A stretch of 64,000 bases of DNA from Actinoallomurus iriomotensis (GCF_030269445.1 NZ_BSTJ01000022.1:21480-85479); one strand, 5' to 3'; shown: positions 29,985-40,680, numbered from the stretch's first letter. Numbers and translations: made by a program. The notes: generated from the letters alone by a model not told the origin.

Positions 29985-31520
29985 TTAGAGTCGCCTCCAC
30001 GCTCGGCCGTCGCGGGCCATCATCTCGTCCGCCGCCTTGGGTCCCCAGCTACCCGCAGGGTAGGGCTGGGGAGCGCCGTGCTTCTCCCAGTGCTCCTCGA
30101 CCGGGTCGAGGATCCGCCACGACAGCTCGACCTCCTCCTGGCGGGGGAACAGCGGCGGGTCACCGATCAGCACGTCCAGCAGCAGCCGCTCGTACGCCTC
30201 GGGGGAGGACTCGGTGAAGGACTCGCCGTAGTCGAAGTCCATGTTGACGTCGCGGACCTCCATCGAGGTGCCCGGCACCTTCGAGCCGAACCGCAGGGTC
30301 ACGCCCTCGTCCGGCTGCACCCTGATGACCAGGGCGTTCTGGCCCAGCTCCTCGGTGTCGGTCTGCGCGAACGGCAGGTGCGGCGCCCGCTGGAACATCA
30401 GCGCCACCTCGGTGGCGCGCCGGGCCAGGCGCTTGCCGGTGCGCAGGTAGAACGGCACGCCCGCCCAGCGGCGCGTGTCGATGTCGAGGCGCATCGCGGC
30501 GTACGTGTCGGTGCGCGAACCCGGCGGGATGCCCTCCTCCTCGCGGAAGCCGGGCACCTTCACACCGCCCTGCCAGCCCGCGGTGTACTGGCCGCGCACG
30601 GTGTAGGTGTCCAGGTCGGCCGGCAGACGCACCGCGGACAGGATCTTGGCCTTCTCCGCGCGTACGGACTCGGCCTCGAAGGAGACCGGCTCCTCCATCG
30701 CGGTCAGCGCGAGGAGCTGGAGCAGGTGGTTCTGGATCACGTCGCGGGCGGCGCCGATGCCGTCGAAGTAGCCGGCCCGGCCGCCGATGCCGATGTCCTC
30801 GGCCATCGTGATCTGCACGTGGTCGACGTAGGAGCGGTTCCAGATCGGCTCGTACAGCGTGTTGGCGAAGCGCAGCGCCAGGATGTTCTGGACCGTCTCC
30901 TTGCCGAGGTAGTGGTCGATGCGGAAGATCGACTCCTCGGGGAAGACCTCGTGCAGGATCGCGTTGAGCTCCCGCGCGCTGGCCAGGTCGTGGCCGAACG
31001 GCTTCTCGATGACGACACGCCGCCAGGAGCCCTCCGACGGCTTGGACAGCCCGCTGCGCTGGAGCTGCTTGACGACGTCCTGGAAGAACTTCGGCGGAAT
31101 CGACAGGTAGAACGCGTAGTTGCCGCCGGTGCCCCGCTTGGCGTCCAGCTCCTTGACGGCCGTCGCGAGCTCCTCGAACGCCGCGTCGTCGTCGAAGCTG
31201 CCCGGTACGAAGTGGATGCCCTCGCTGAGCTGGTTCCAGACCTCCTCGCGGAAGGGCGTCCGCGCGTGCTCCTTGACCGCGTCGTGCGCGAGCTGGCGGA
31301 AGTCCTGGTGCTCCCAGTCGCGGCGGGCGAACCCGACCACGGCGAAGCCCGGCGGCAGCAGGCCGCGGTTGGCCAGGTCGTAGATCGCCGGCAGCAGCTT
31401 CTTACGGGACAGGTCCCCGGTGACCCCGAACAGCACGAGCACACATGGCCCGGCCACGCGCGGCAGACGCTTGTCGCGGGGATCGCGGAGCGGGTTGAGG
31501 ATGTTCTCGATCCGCGTCAT
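29985..31520 (-). CDS. zwf: Glucose-6-phosphate 1-dehydrogenase
   Basis: A 511-aa enzyme with the coenzyme site FGVTGDLSRKKLLPA, the active-site signature RIDHYLGKETVQN, and EKPFGHD. It oxidises glucose-6-phosphate to the lactone and makes NADPH. It is the first gene of zwf-opcA-pgl. The 381-bp upstream region carries two long dyads that may regulate it. Confidence 0.98.
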   Translation of the reverse strand: MTRIENILNPLRDPRDKRLPRVAGPCVLVLFGVTGDLSRKKLLPAIYDLANRGLLPPGFAVVGFARRDWEHQDFRQLAHDAVKEHARTPFREEVWNQLSEGIHFVPGSFDDDAAFEELATAVKELDAKRGTGGNYAFYLSIPPKFFQDVVKQLQRSGLSKPSEGSWRRVVIEKPFGHDLASARELNAILHEVFPEESIFRIDHYLGKETVQNILALRFANTLYEPIWNRSYVDHVQITMAEDIGIGGRAGYFDGIGAARDVIQNHLLQLLALTAMEEPVSFEAESVRAEKAKILSAVRLPADLDTYTVRGQYTAGWQGGVKVPGFREEEGIPPGSRTDTYAAMRLDIDTRRWAGVPFYLRTGKRLARRATEVALMFQRAPHLPFAQTDTEELGQNALVIRVQPDEGVTLRFGSKVPGTSMEVRDVNMDFDYGESFTESSPEAYERLLLDVLIGDPPLFPRQEEVELSWRILDPVEEHWEKHGAPQPYPAGSWGPKAADEMMARDGRAWRRL

Positions 31521-31901
31521 CTGCCATCTCCGTCCTGCGTTGCGGTCTTACCGGTGGGCCGACTGATGCCCGACATCCCCGTCCTCCCTGGGCAGTGGTG
31601 CGCCCGGCGGACCAGGCGCTCTCGCCGCGGGCCTGACCGCGCGGCGATCGTGCGTTTCCGGTCATCGGAGAGCCGATGACCACTATCCCGAACCATCACG
31701 TCGTGCACGATCTTCCCCCGTCGGCGGAATGTACGCCGTCGCGGGCGCCTGCCTCCGCATTGTTCCATTCTCTGGCACATGCCATATCACCCGACATGGC
31801 ATGTCCTCTCCGATCGTTTCAGTTGATGGGGGTCCATGGGGCCGAACGTGCGGTAAACACCGGGAAAAGTGGATCACTTGGCGTTCCCGCAGCGCTCGGG
31901 T
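31521..31901 (-). promoter_or_regulatory. zwf upstream region with two dyads
   Basis: No gene is seen. Two perfect 9-bp inverted repeats stand out: ggtcatcgg-N4-ccgatgacc (31660-31681) and acatgccat-N10-atggcatgt (31777-31804). The second is AT-richer than its surroundings and resembles an operator more than a terminator. gatagt near the first dyad on the minus strand could be a -10 of zwf. It lies between the pgi stop and the zwf start. Confidence 0.5.
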
Positions 31902-33509
31902 TCAGCCGCTGAGCGCGGCCTCCAGCCTCGCGAGCCCGGCCGCCCGGTCCCGCAGATGCAGCCGCACGACCGTGTGCCCCCGCGTGCGCAGCGCCCGCAG
32001 GTCGGCAAAGGCCTGGGCGCGCTGCAGCGTGCCGAGGGAGTACGGCCGGCCGGGCACGTCGACGTCGGCGGTGACCGCCCCGGTGATCTGCAGGAACACG
32101 CCCGTGCGCGGTCCGTCCTTGTACACCTGGCCGGTCGAGTGCAGCAGCCGCGGCGCCAGGCCGAACGCCGCCTGGGCGTCGCGCTCGTGCGCGGCCCGGC
32201 GGGCGAGCGGCGGCCGCAGCCCGGTCGTGTCGTCCGCCGCGTCGAGGTAGGCCATCACCGCCACGTAACCGTCGGCGGGCACGGCGTGGGTGAACGCGTC
32301 GAGGACGTCGCGGAGGTCCTTGGCACCCTCCAGCATGTCGCCGGTGGCGTGCACCTCCACCTCGCCGTCCACCAGGACCGGCTCGCAGCCGATCACCACC
32401 GGGGGCGTGCCGTCCTCCGCGCCGCGCAGCAGGCCCGACAGGGCCTCCTCGGACTCACTGATCGCCGGCCGGTCGAACGGGCTGACGCCGATGACCCGGC
32501 AGGCCACCGCCGCGGCGTACTCCCACAGCAGGAACAGCGCGCCCAGCGGCCCGGACACGGCCAGCCCGGTGCCGTCGGCGGGGTCGCCGAGCACGAGCCG
32601 GCGCACGTCACGCGTGGCGCCGAACCCCGGCGCGGCCGGGCCCTCCACGACGACCGGCACCAGCCCCCGGCCGTCCTTGCCGGTCGACTCGGCGACCAGC
32701 TGCTCGATCCAGCGGTCCAGGCCCAGCGGCCCCGAACCGTCATCGGCGATGAGCAGCCGGTCCCGCCCGTTCGCCGGCGCGGTGCCCAGCGCGGCGCCCA
32801 GCACCAGCCCGGGGTTGTCGTAGCCGAGCAGCAGCGAGGGGACGAGTGCCTCGGCCTCGTCCAGCAGCCGCCGTACGTCGGTCCCGCAGAGTGCCGCCGG
32901 CACCAGGCCGTAGGCGCTCAGCGCGCCGAAGCAGCCGGCCACCTCCGGGTCGGCGGCGACGAACGTGTGGCCGGGGGCGTCCAGCGGCGAGCCGGGCGGT
33001 CCCACGACCACGATGCGTCCGGCCGGGTCGATGCCCGCGTCGCGGAAGGCGCGCTCGAAGACGCGCCGTACCGCGTCGGTCTCGACCGTCTCGGCGCCGG
33101 AGACGACCAGCAGCGTGCGATCGAGCGGACCCCTGGCCGCGCGCCGCACCTGGTGCGGGTCGACCGTGTCGAGCAGGGTGAGGTCCGCGCCCTGGCCGCG
33201 CGCGATCACCTCGGCGGCCAGGCAGGCGCCGCCCGTGCCGGCGAGAACGACGTGGTCCAGGCCCGCGAAGCGCTCGGTGAGCTCGTCGAGGCGGGGGAGC
33301 AGCCGGCGCGAGCGTTCGGGCGCGTGCACCCAGCCGAGCCGCCCGGCCGCCTCATCCGTCGCCTCGGGCCCCCACAGGCTGGCGTTGCCGGCCATCAGGG
33401 CGGCCGGCACGCCGTCGGCGGCCAGCCGTTCGAGGACGCCGTCTGACTCACCGACCGCGTCGCCCTGGACGGTCACCGACACGCCGCCGCCGGTCACGCG
33501 CAACGTCAC
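31902..33509 (-). CDS. pgi: Glucose-6-phosphate isomerase (divergent actinobacterial type)
   Basis: A 535-aa protein in the tkt-tal-pgi row. Conserved blocks include HVVLAGTGG, DNPGLVLGAALG and LHSTGQVYKDGPRTGVFLQITG. Two sugar-phosphate loops look degenerate: residues 91-98 read GTGGACLA where relatives I recall have GMGGSSLA, and 135-144 read VVSGAETVET where SIS domains have SSKSGGTVET. Catalytic competence is therefore uncertain. GTG 33509 follows aaggaggcccc and is preferred to the longer frame. Confidence 0.82.
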   Translation of the reverse strand: MTLRVTGGGVSVTVQGDAVGESDGVLERLAADGVPAALMAGNASLWGPEATDEAAGRLGWVHAPERSRRLLPRLDELTERFAGLDHVVLAGTGGACLAAEVIARGQGADLTLLDTVDPHQVRRAARGPLDRTLLVVSGAETVETDAVRRVFERAFRDAGIDPAGRIVVVGPPGSPLDAPGHTFVAADPEVAGCFGALSAYGLVPAALCGTDVRRLLDEAEALVPSLLLGYDNPGLVLGAALGTAPANGRDRLLIADDGSGPLGLDRWIEQLVAESTGKDGRGLVPVVVEGPAAPGFGATRDVRRLVLGDPADGTGLAVSGPLGALFLLWEYAAAVACRVIGVSPFDRPAISESEEALSGLLRGAEDGTPPVVIGCEPVLVDGEVEVHATGDMLEGAKDLRDVLDAFTHAVPADGYVAVMAYLDAADDTTGLRPPLARRAAHERDAQAAFGLAPRLLHSTGQVYKDGPRTGVFLQITGAVTADVDVPGRPYSLGTLQRAQAFADLRALRTRGHTVVRLHLRDRAAGLARLEAALSG

Positions 33510-33624
33510 GGGGCCTCCTTCGCCGACCCCGTGACGGTGACGTCGTGCCATATCGCTCTCTCGCTCACAGTGCCTCCCAGGTTCACCCCGTACCCGGGCT
33601 GGTACTGCCCGTTCCAGGCCGGAC

Positions 33625-34725
33625 TTACCCTGCCTTGGCCTCCAGTTCACCCTTGACCGTGTCGAGGAGCTCCTTCCAGGAGGCCTCGAACTTCTCCACG
33701 CCCTCCTCCTCGAGGACGCGGACGACGTCGTCGTAGTCGACGCCGGCCTCCTTGAGCGCGGTCAGGTGCCGCCGGGCCTCGTCGTACCGGCCCTGGATCG
33801 TGTTGCCGGAGATGCGGCCGTGGTCGGCGGTGGCGTCGAGCGTCGCCTCCGGCATCGTGTTGACCACCTGTGGCGCCACGAGCTCGTCGACGTACATGGT
33901 GTCGGGGTAGTCCGGGTTCTTCACACCGGTCGAGGCCCACAGGGGACGCTGCGGGCGCGCGCCCGCGTCCTTGAGCGCCGTCCAGCGGTCGGTGCCGAAC
34001 TTCTCCTCGAACAGGGCGTACGCCAGGCGGGCGTTGGCGATGCCGGCCTTGCCCTTCAGCTCGGTCTCACCGAGCTTGTCCAGGCGCTTGTCGATCTCGG
34101 AATCGACGCGGCTGACGAAGAACGACGCCACGGACTCGATCTTGGACAGGTCGTGGCCGTTCGCCCGTGCCTTCTCCAGCCCCTCGAAGAAGGCGTCGAT
34201 GACCTGGCCGTACCGCTCCAGCGAGAAGATCAGCGTGACGTTCACGCTGATGCCCTGCGCCAGCGTCTCGGTGATCGCCGGCAGGCCGGGGAGCGTCGCG
34301 GGAATCTTGATGAAGGTGTTCGGCCGGTCGACCAGCCACCACAGCGCCTTGGCCTCGGCGACGGTCTTCTCGGTGTCGTGCGCGAGACGCGGGTCGACCT
34401 CGATGGACACGCGCCCGTCGACGCCGTCGGTGCGGTCGTAGACCGGCCGCAGGACGTCGGCCGCCCACCGGATGTCGTACGTCGTGATGGCCCGGACGCC
34501 CTCCTCGACGTCGACGCCGCGGACCGCGAGCTCACGGACCTGCTCGTCGTAGGCCGAGCCCTTGCTGAGCGCCTTGGCGAAGATCGTCGGGTTGGACGTC
34601 ACCCCGACGACGTGCTTCTCCTTGATCAGCTGGGCGAGGTTGCCGCTCTGCAGACGCTCGCGGCTGATGTCGTCGAGCCAGATGGACACGCCCTCGTCGG
34701 AGAGCGCCTTCAGGATGTCACTCAT
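33625..34725 (-). CDS. tal: Transaldolase
   Basis: A 366-aa (beta/alpha)8 enzyme with the N-terminal [10 protein letters not shown] and GVTSNPTIF motifs, the Schiff-base lysine in [10 protein letters not shown], and [18 protein letters not shown] sequence ([10 protein letters not shown]). It transfers dihydroxyacetone units between sugar phosphates in the non-oxidative pentose phosphate path. It lies 8 bp after the tkt stop and 115 bp before pgi. Confidence 0.97.
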   Translation of the reverse strand: MSDILKALSDEGVSIWLDDISRERLQSGNLAQLIKEKHVVGVTSNPTIFAKALSKGSAYDEQVRELAVRGVDVEEGVRAITTYDIRWAADVLRPVYDRTDGVDGRVSIEVDPRLAHDTEKTVAEAKALWWLVDRPNTFIKIPATLPGLPAITETLAQGISVNVTLIFSLERYGQVIDAFFEGLEKARANGHDLSKIESVASFFVSRVDSEIDKRLDKLGETELKGKAGIANARLAYALFEEKFGTDRWTALKDAGARPQRPLWASTGVKNPDYPDTMYVDELVAPQVVNTMPEATLDATADHGRISGNTIQGRYDEARRHLTALKEAGVDYDDVVRVLEEEGVEKFEASWKELLDTVKGELEAKAG

Positions 34726-34733
34726 CTCTCTCC

Positions 34734-36854
34734 TCAGTTACCGGTCGTCGAACCCTGACCGGTCACGTTCACCTTCGTGAGGCTGGAACGCGCCGCGGCC
34801 ACGACCCGGTCGGCGGTGAAGCCGAACTGCTGGAACAACGTCTTGTAGTCGGCCGACGCGCCGAAGTGGTCCAGGCTCACGCTCTCGCCCGCGTCGCCGA
34901 TGTAGGTGCGCCACCCGAGGGCGGCCCCGGCCTCCACGGACACGCGCGCGCGCACCGCCGGGGGGAGCACCTGCTGCTTGTAGGCCTCGTCCTGCTCTTC
35001 GAACCACTCCACCGACGGCATGGAGACGACCCGCGTGGGCGTGCCGTCGCGCTCGAGGACCTCACGGGCCTCCACCGCGATCTGCACCTCGCTGCCGGTG
35101 GCGATGAGGATGACGTCCGGCTGCCCGTTCGAGGCGTCGACCAGGACGTACGCGCCCTTGGCCGTGCCCTCGGCGGAGCCGAACTCCGAGCGGTCGAACG
35201 TCGGCACCTTCTGCCGGGTGAGCGCGAGGCCCGCCGGGCGGTCGGTGTGCTCGAGGATGGTCCGCCAGGCGACGGCCGTCTCGTTGGCGTCCGCCGGCCG
35301 GACGATGTCGAGGCCGGGGATCGCGCGCAGGGCCCACAGGTGCTCGACCGGCTGGTGGGTCGGGCCGTCCTCACCGAGGCCGATCGAGTCGTGCGTCCAG
35401 ACGTAGGTGACCGGCAGCTTCATCAGCGCGGCCAGCCGCACGGACGGACGCATGTAGTCGCTGAAGACCAGGAACGTGCCGCCGTACGGACGGGTGCCGT
35501 CGTGCAGGGCGATGCCGTTCATGATCGCGCCCATGCCGTGCTCACGGATGCCGAAGTGCAGCGTGCGGCCGTAGCGGTTCCCGGGGTAGTCCTTGGTCTG
35601 GTACTCCTCGGGGATGAAGGACGGCTCGCCCTTCATCGTCGTGTTGTTGCTGCCCGCCAGGTCCGCCGAGCCGCCCCACAGCTCCGGCAGCACCGGGCCG
35701 ATCGCGCCGAGGATCTCGCCGGAGGCCGCACGGGTCGCGACCGCCTTGCCCGCCTCGAACTCCGGCAGCTTGGCGGTCCAGCCGTCCGGCAGCCGGCGGA
35801 CGCGGATGCGGTCGTACTCCGACGCGCGCTCCGGGTTGCCCGAGCGCCAGGCCTCGAAGGCCTTGTTCCACTCGGCGTGCGCGGCACGGGCGCGCTCGAC
35901 CACCTTGCGCGCGTGCTGGAGGATCTCCTCGGGCACGTCGAAGGTCTTGTCCGGGTTCTGGCCGAGCACCCGCTTGGTCGCCGCGACCTCCTCGGCGCCG
36001 AGCGCGGCGCCGTGGGCCTTGCCGGTGTTCTGCAGGTTGGGCGCGGGCCAGCCGATGATCGTGCGCAGCGAGATCAGCGACGGGCGGCCGAGCTCGGCCT
36101 TGGCGGCCAGCAGCGCGCGGTAGAGGGCCTCGGGGTCCTCCTTGTAGCCGTCGTCCGAGGTCCAGTCGACCTTCTGGACATGCCAGCCGTACGCCTCGTA
36201 GCGGGCGGCGACGTCCTCGGACTTGGCGATCTGCGTGTCGTCCTCGATGGAGATCTGGTTGTCGTCGTAGATGACGATGAGGTTGCCGAGCTTCTGGTGA
36301 CCGGCGAGCGAGCTGACCTCGTGGCTGATGCCCTCTTCGATGTCGCCGTCGGAGACGATCGAGTAGATGTAGTGGTCGAACGGGCTGTCGCCGAACGACG
36401 GCTCCGGGTCGAACAGGCCCCGCTCACGCCGCGCCGCCATCGCCATGCCCACGGCGTTGCCCAGGCCCTGGCCCAGCGGGCCGGTGGTGGTCTCGACGCC
36501 GATGGTGTGGCCGTGCTCGGGATGGCCCGGGGTCAGGCTGCCCCACTTGCGCAGGCCCTTCAGGTCATCCAGGGTGAGGCCGTAGCCGGACAGGTACAGC
36601 TGGATGTAGAGCGTCAGGCTGCTGTGACCCGCGGACAGCACGAACCGGTCGCGGCCGGCCCAGTCGGGGTCGGTCGGGTCGTGGCGCATCACCCGCTGGA
36701 ACAGCAGGTAGGCGGCCGGCGCCAGGCTCATCGCGGTCCCGGGGTGGCCTGAGCCGGCCTCCTCGACGGCGTCCATGGCGAGCGCGCGGACCGTGTCCAC
36801 GGCCCGCTGGTCCAGCTCGGTCCAGGTGAAGGTGTTGTCGGAATCCGTACTCAC
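34734..36854 (-). CDS. tkt: Transketolase
   Basis: A 706-aa thiamine-diphosphate enzyme. It has [11 protein letters not shown] near the N terminus, the ThDP motif GDGDIEEG (here [12 protein letters not shown]) ending in DDNQIS, and the pyrimidine-domain signature [13 protein letters not shown]. It exchanges two-carbon units among sugar phosphates. GTG 36854 ([11 protein letters not shown]) with ctggagc upstream is preferred to a start 30 codons earlier. It is divergent from ctaB. Confidence 0.97.
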   Translation of the reverse strand: MSTDSDNTFTWTELDQRAVDTVRALAMDAVEEAGSGHPGTAMSLAPAAYLLFQRVMRHDPTDPDWAGRDRFVLSAGHSSLTLYIQLYLSGYGLTLDDLKGLRKWGSLTPGHPEHGHTIGVETTTGPLGQGLGNAVGMAMAARRERGLFDPEPSFGDSPFDHYIYSIVSDGDIEEGISHEVSSLAGHQKLGNLIVIYDDNQISIEDDTQIAKSEDVAARYEAYGWHVQKVDWTSDDGYKEDPEALYRALLAAKAELGRPSLISLRTIIGWPAPNLQNTGKAHGAALGAEEVAATKRVLGQNPDKTFDVPEEILQHARKVVERARAAHAEWNKAFEAWRSGNPERASEYDRIRVRRLPDGWTAKLPEFEAGKAVATRAASGEILGAIGPVLPELWGGSADLAGSNNTTMKGEPSFIPEEYQTKDYPGNRYGRTLHFGIREHGMGAIMNGIALHDGTRPYGGTFLVFSDYMRPSVRLAALMKLPVTYVWTHDSIGLGEDGPTHQPVEHLWALRAIPGLDIVRPADANETAVAWRTILEHTDRPAGLALTRQKVPTFDRSEFGSAEGTAKGAYVLVDASNGQPDVILIATGSEVQIAVEAREVLERDGTPTRVVSMPSVEWFEEQDEAYKQQVLPPAVRARVSVEAGAALGWRTYIGDAGESVSLDHFGASADYKTLFQQFGFTADRVVAAARSSLTKVNVTGQGSTTGN

Positions 36855-37253
36855 GAGACGCTCCAGGCTCCTCTCGGCTACGTGCAATGCCCCCGCGGCC
36901 CGCCCACCCGCGGGCGGAAAAGCGTGCCTCGATCCGGGGAGCACCTTGATCAGGCCACTCCTCGGGCCCTCGGCGAGCCTATCGCCCGGGACTCTTTTGC
37001 CGGGCGCGGGAGCCTATGTGTCGTTTAACGTCGTGTCGCGTACGGCACTTCCCGCGATCCCGGACGCGAATCATCCGGCGCGTACGCGTGTCCGCCCACC
37101 CCGATGACGGGGTGCGCCGACACCGGGACTACAGTGATGGCGCGGCCGTGGCCGGTGAGTGATAAGGCCCGGGATTCAGTGCAAAGCGGCGGTAAAGATT
37201 CGAGGATTCGTCATAGTGCCCCTTTATGTCGAGAACACGCCAGTGGACGTCCC
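36855..37253. other. Divergent promoter region between tkt and ctaB
   Basis: A 399-bp intergenic region without a convincing gene on either strand. It is visibly less GC-rich around 37000-37040 and 37150-37230, as expected for promoters, but I could not assign a firm -35/-10 pair, dyad or riboswitch. Both flanking frames stay open into it without homology. Confidence 0.4.
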
Positions 37254-38198
37254 GTGACGGTGGTCATCAACCGTCCCGTGCGGACGCCCGCGCCCGTGGG
37301 TCCCGGCCGCCGCCCGCTCGGCGCGCTCGTCCGCGCCTACGTGGCGCTCACGAAGCCCCGGATCATCGAACTGCTGTTGATCACCACGCTGCCGGTCATG
37401 TTCCTGGCCGCCGGTGGTCTCCCGCCGCTGTGGCCGGTCATCGCCACGCTGGCGGGCGGCATGCTGTCGGCGGGCAGCGCCAACGCGCTCAACTGCTACA
37501 TCGATCGCGACATCGACGCCAAGATGCGCCGCACGCGCCGCAGGCCGCTGCCCATGGTGCAGGTCTCGCCGCGCGAGACGCTGGTCTTCGGCATCGCGCT
37601 GGCCGTCGCCTCGACCCTGTTCCTCGGGCTGGCCCTCAACTGGCTGGCCGCCGGCATGTCGGTGTTCGCGATCTGCTTCTACGTCTTCGTCTACTCGATG
37701 CTGCTCAAGCGCCGCACCACGCAGAACGTCGTGTGGGGCGGCATCGCCGGCTGCATGCCCGTCATGATCGGCTGGTCGGCGCTGACGGGGCGCCTCGCGT
37801 GGACGCCGCTCGTGCTGTTCCTCGTGGTGTTCTTCTGGACGCCGCCGCACACGTGGACGCTCGCGATGCGCTACCGCGAGGACTACGCCGCCGCGAACGT
37901 CCCGATGCTGCCGGTGGTGGCCACCGAGCGCCGGGTCGCCATCGAGGTGATCGTCTACACCTGGGTCACGGTGGCCTGCTCGCTGGCCCTGTGGCCGGTG
38001 GCGCACACGACGCTCTTCTACCCGGTCGTGGCCGCGGTGCTCGGCGCCGTCTCGCTGCTGGAGGCCTACCGTCTGCTCGGGCGGGTGCGCCGTGGCGTCA
38101 CCGGAGCGGTGCTCAAGCCGATGCGCTACTTTCACCTGTCCAACGCCTACCTGGCGCTGCTGTTCCTGGCCGTCGCGATCGACCCGCTGCTGCACTGA
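37254..38198 (+). CDS. ctaB: Protoheme IX farnesyltransferase (heme O synthase)
   Basis: A 314-aa UbiA-family prenyltransferase with about nine membrane helices. The first Asp-rich motif is in [20 protein letters not shown] and the second region includes [17 protein letters not shown]. It makes heme O for cytochrome oxidase; ctaA, the next step, is at 48.6 kb. GTG 37254 gives the family N terminus TVVINRPVR. The gene is divergent from tkt, as in many actinomycetes. Confidence 0.96.
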   Translation: MTVVINRPVRTPAPVGPGRRPLGALVRAYVALTKPRIIELLLITTLPVMFLAAGGLPPLWPVIATLAGGMLSAGSANALNCYIDRDIDAKMRRTRRRPLPMVQVSPRETLVFGIALAVASTLFLGLALNWLAAGMSVFAICFYVFVYSMLLKRRTTQNVVWGGIAGCMPVMIGWSALTGRLAWTPLVLFLVVFFWTPPHTWTLAMRYREDYAAANVPMLPVVATERRVAIEVIVYTWVTVACSLALWPVAHTTLFYPVVAAVLGAVSLLEAYRLLGRVRRGVTGAVLKPMRYFHLSNAYLALLFLAVAIDPLLH

Positions 38199-38213
38199 GG
38201 TTAATGTCGCGGC

Positions 38214-39473
38214 ATGGCGCGCGTTGATCCCAAGGCGGTCCTTGAAGGCCGCATGCCCGGGCGGGCACCGGTCGGTCTGATCGTCGGACTCATCGTCTCG
38301 ACGTTGTGCGCGCTGATCGTGCTGGGACTCGACGCCCTCAACGGCGCGCCGTTCGTCATCGGGCTCATCCTGGCGATCCTGCCGGTGCCGCTCCTGGTGG
38401 CGCTGGTCCTCATGCTCGACCGGCTGGAGCCCGAGCCCTGGCGCGCGCTGCTGTTCGCGTTCATGTGGGGCGCGGGTGTGGCGGTGCTGGGCGCGCTGAT
38501 CCTCAACACCGCGGGCTATGAGCTGCTGACCAAACCGGTCTTCGGCGAACGCGGCGAGCTCGTCACCGCCTCGATCGGCGCGCCGCTGGTGGAGGAGTCG
38601 CTCAAGGGCGCGGTGCTGTTCGGATTCCTGTGGTTCCGTCGGAACGAGCTCGACGGCCTGACCGACGGCATCATCTACGCGGCCATGGTCGCCCTCGGCT
38701 TCGCGATGATGGAGAACATCGGCTACTACATGCGGGCGATCAACCAGCACAACATCGAGGCCGTCTTCATCATGCGCGGCGTGATCTCGCCGTTCGGGCA
38801 CCCGCTGTTCACCTCGATGACCGGGCTGGGGGTGGCGTACGCGGCGCTGCACCGCGGGGCCGCGCGGGTCGCCGCGCCCGTCGCCGGGCTGTGCGGGGCG
38901 ATGCTGCTGCACGGCGCCTGGAACTTCTCCAGCGCCTTCGGCCTCAAGGGCCTCACCGTCGCGTACGGCATCGACTTCTGCATCATCGTCGGCCTGATCG
39001 TCATCGTGGTCCGCGAGCGGCGCCAGACCGTACGCCTGATCCGGCTGCACCTGCCGATGTACGCCGGCACGGGCCTCGTGACGCCGCAGGACGTCCAGAT
39101 GCTCGGCAGCATCGCACTGCGGCGCCGGGCCCGGCAGTGGGCCCGCATGGCCGGCGGCAGCCAGGCCGCGCGGGCCATGGGCGACTACCAGCTGGCCGCG
39201 ACCGAACTCGCGCTGCTGCACCAGCGCGCCGAGCGCGGCGTGGCCGAGCCCGCCTGGTTCTACCGGCGTCGGCTCGACCTGATGAATCTCATGCACGTGG
39301 CGCGGCAGGCCTTCCAGGTGCGCCGGACGCGCCCGCTGATGCCACCGTGGGCCGGCCCGGACCAGTCGGGCTTCCTGCGCCCGGGCCCGTCCTTCGGCCC
39401 GCCGCCGCCCGGCCCGTTCCGCCCCCAGGGCCCGTACGGTTCCGAGGGCCCCTACGGCCCCCAGGGCCCGTAG
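38214..39473 (+). CDS. PrsW family intramembrane metalloprotease
   Basis: A 419-aa membrane protein with about eight hydrophobic helices in residues 20-270. The PrsW catalytic motifs are present: EESLKG (EExxK), FAMMENIGYY (FxxxEN), HPLFTSMTG and LLHGAWN. Such proteases can cleave membrane anti-sigma factors. A cytoplasmic helical region (to about 375) and a Pro/Gly-rich tail with GPYG-type repeats follow; the tail is probably disordered. It lies 15 bp after ctaB, likely co-transcribed. Its substrate is unknown. Confidence 0.9.
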   Translation: MARVDPKAVLEGRMPGRAPVGLIVGLIVSTLCALIVLGLDALNGAPFVIGLILAILPVPLLVALVLMLDRLEPEPWRALLFAFMWGAGVAVLGALILNTAGYELLTKPVFGERGELVTASIGAPLVEESLKGAVLFGFLWFRRNELDGLTDGIIYAAMVALGFAMMENIGYYMRAINQHNIEAVFIMRGVISPFGHPLFTSMTGLGVAYAALHRGAARVAAPVAGLCGAMLLHGAWNFSSAFGLKGLTVAYGIDFCIIVGLIVIVVRERRQTVRLIRLHLPMYAGTGLVTPQDVQMLGSIALRRRARQWARMAGGSQAARAMGDYQLAATELALLHQRAERGVAEPAWFYRRRLDLMNLMHVARQAFQVRRTRPLMPPWAGPDQSGFLRPGPSFGPPPPGPFRPQGPYGSEGPYGPQGP

Positions 39474-39499
39474 GGCCCGGCCTGACGCACGCGGTCACG

Positions 39500-40599
39500 T
39501 CAGCGGCTCGCGCACCTCCGGCGGCTACAAGCACGAGGACGACCGGCTTCGCGGCTTCAGCATGACCCACATCTCCGGGCCGGGCTGCACGGCCCGGACC
39601 ACGTCCAGACCTTCCAGCACGCGAACGAGCAGGCCTCACCCGGCTCGTACGCTATGACGACCAACACCGGGATCAGGAGCCATGGTCAAGGGCGCGAACC
39701 GGGTCGGGGAGGACAAGGCCACCGGCTACACCGAACGGCCCGGCAACGCCGACTACCTCAGGCTCGGCTACGTGCCGGGCGACCCGGCGACCACGCTGGA
39801 GTACGGCCTGGCCGACTTCGGCATCGCCCAGCTCGCCCAGCGGCTCGGCGACAACGGCACCTCCCAGGCGTTCATGAAGCGCTCGCACGTCTGGGAGACC
39901 ATCTACAACCCGGTGAACGACTGGATCCAGCCCCGCTTCGGCTCGAACGGCGCCGAGTAGTAGTCCGGTTTCGTGCCGGCCGCCGCCGAGACGGTCACCT
40001 TCTGGTCCGCACGCCCGGCGTCGCCGACCGTGAGGGCGCCCGAGGCGGGCGTCACGGTGATCCCCGCGGGCGGCTTGGCCGAGCCGCTTGGCCGCCTGGT
40101 CGCGCCCGCCCATCGCGCCGAACAGGCCGGCGACGTCGGAGTAGGTCATCCAGTGGTACTGGGAGCCGTTGCCCTCGACGTACCAGCCGGGGTCGAACGG
40201 CGACAGGAACGAGCCGTCGGTAACGTCCAGGCGAGCGGCCAGGTCGTCGACCTGCCGAGCGCGCCGGCCGGGGCGTCGAAGCCGGCGTTCCTGGGCGCGG
40301 CCGGCACCGGTGACGCGTCGTCCACCGTCTACACGGACGGGTCGACGGCCTCGGGCGCGCTGGAGCCCGGCGACTGGGCGCTCGGCGCCGACGCCTACCC
40401 GCCGAGGTTCGGCAACGAGATCGTCGCCAAGACGCCGTACCGCAACTCCTCCGAAGGAGGGAAGCAGGAGATCAACATGTACGTGTTCGGCGCGACGCCG
40501 ATCACGCTGGACCCGGGCCGGCAGGTCAAGAGCATCACGCTGAACACGCCGAAGTCGGGCTCGGGCTCGCTGCAGGTGTTCGCCTGGGCGTTCGCGTGA
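39500..40599 (+). pseudogene. Scrambled relic of a GH92 alpha-mannosidase gene
   Basis: Several GH92-like segments lie in family order but in broken frames. They are GGYKHEDDRLRGFSMTHISG (about 39515), VQTFQHANEQASPGSYAM (about 39607), then DYLRLGYVPGDPATTLEYGLADFGIAQLA to DWIQPRF (39682-39940). The expected next part (FLSPFDP, YVEGNGSQYHWM, DVAGLFGAMGGRDQAAKRL, then a PAGITVTPASGAL-type domain) is on the minus strand (40209 down to about 39957). The C-terminal domain (YTDGSTASGALEPGDW to VFAWAFA) is again on the plus strand and ends at 40599. Large deletions and one local inversion explain this. No functional enzyme can be made. Confidence 0.8.
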
Positions 40600-40619
40600 C
40601 CGCCTGACGGAATTGGTAC

Positions 40620-40660
40620 GGGGTGCCCCGTCTGTGGTTCTTCACGAGACGGGACACCCC
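40620..40660. terminator. Terminator after the E2 gene
   Basis: A 13-bp stem with one mismatch (ggggtg + cccgtct against agacggg + cacccc) and a 13-nt loop sits 20 bp past the E2 stop on the minus strand. It can also end plus-strand transcription from the relic. Confidence 0.75.
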
Positions 40661-40680
40661 TGCTCTCGGGTGCGGCGCGC

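Noticed and set aside
37224..39296. 690-codon minus-strand frame across ctaB and prsW
   Set aside because: Product is a low-complexity His/Arg/Asp/Gln mixture, while the plus strand encodes two clear membrane proteins.
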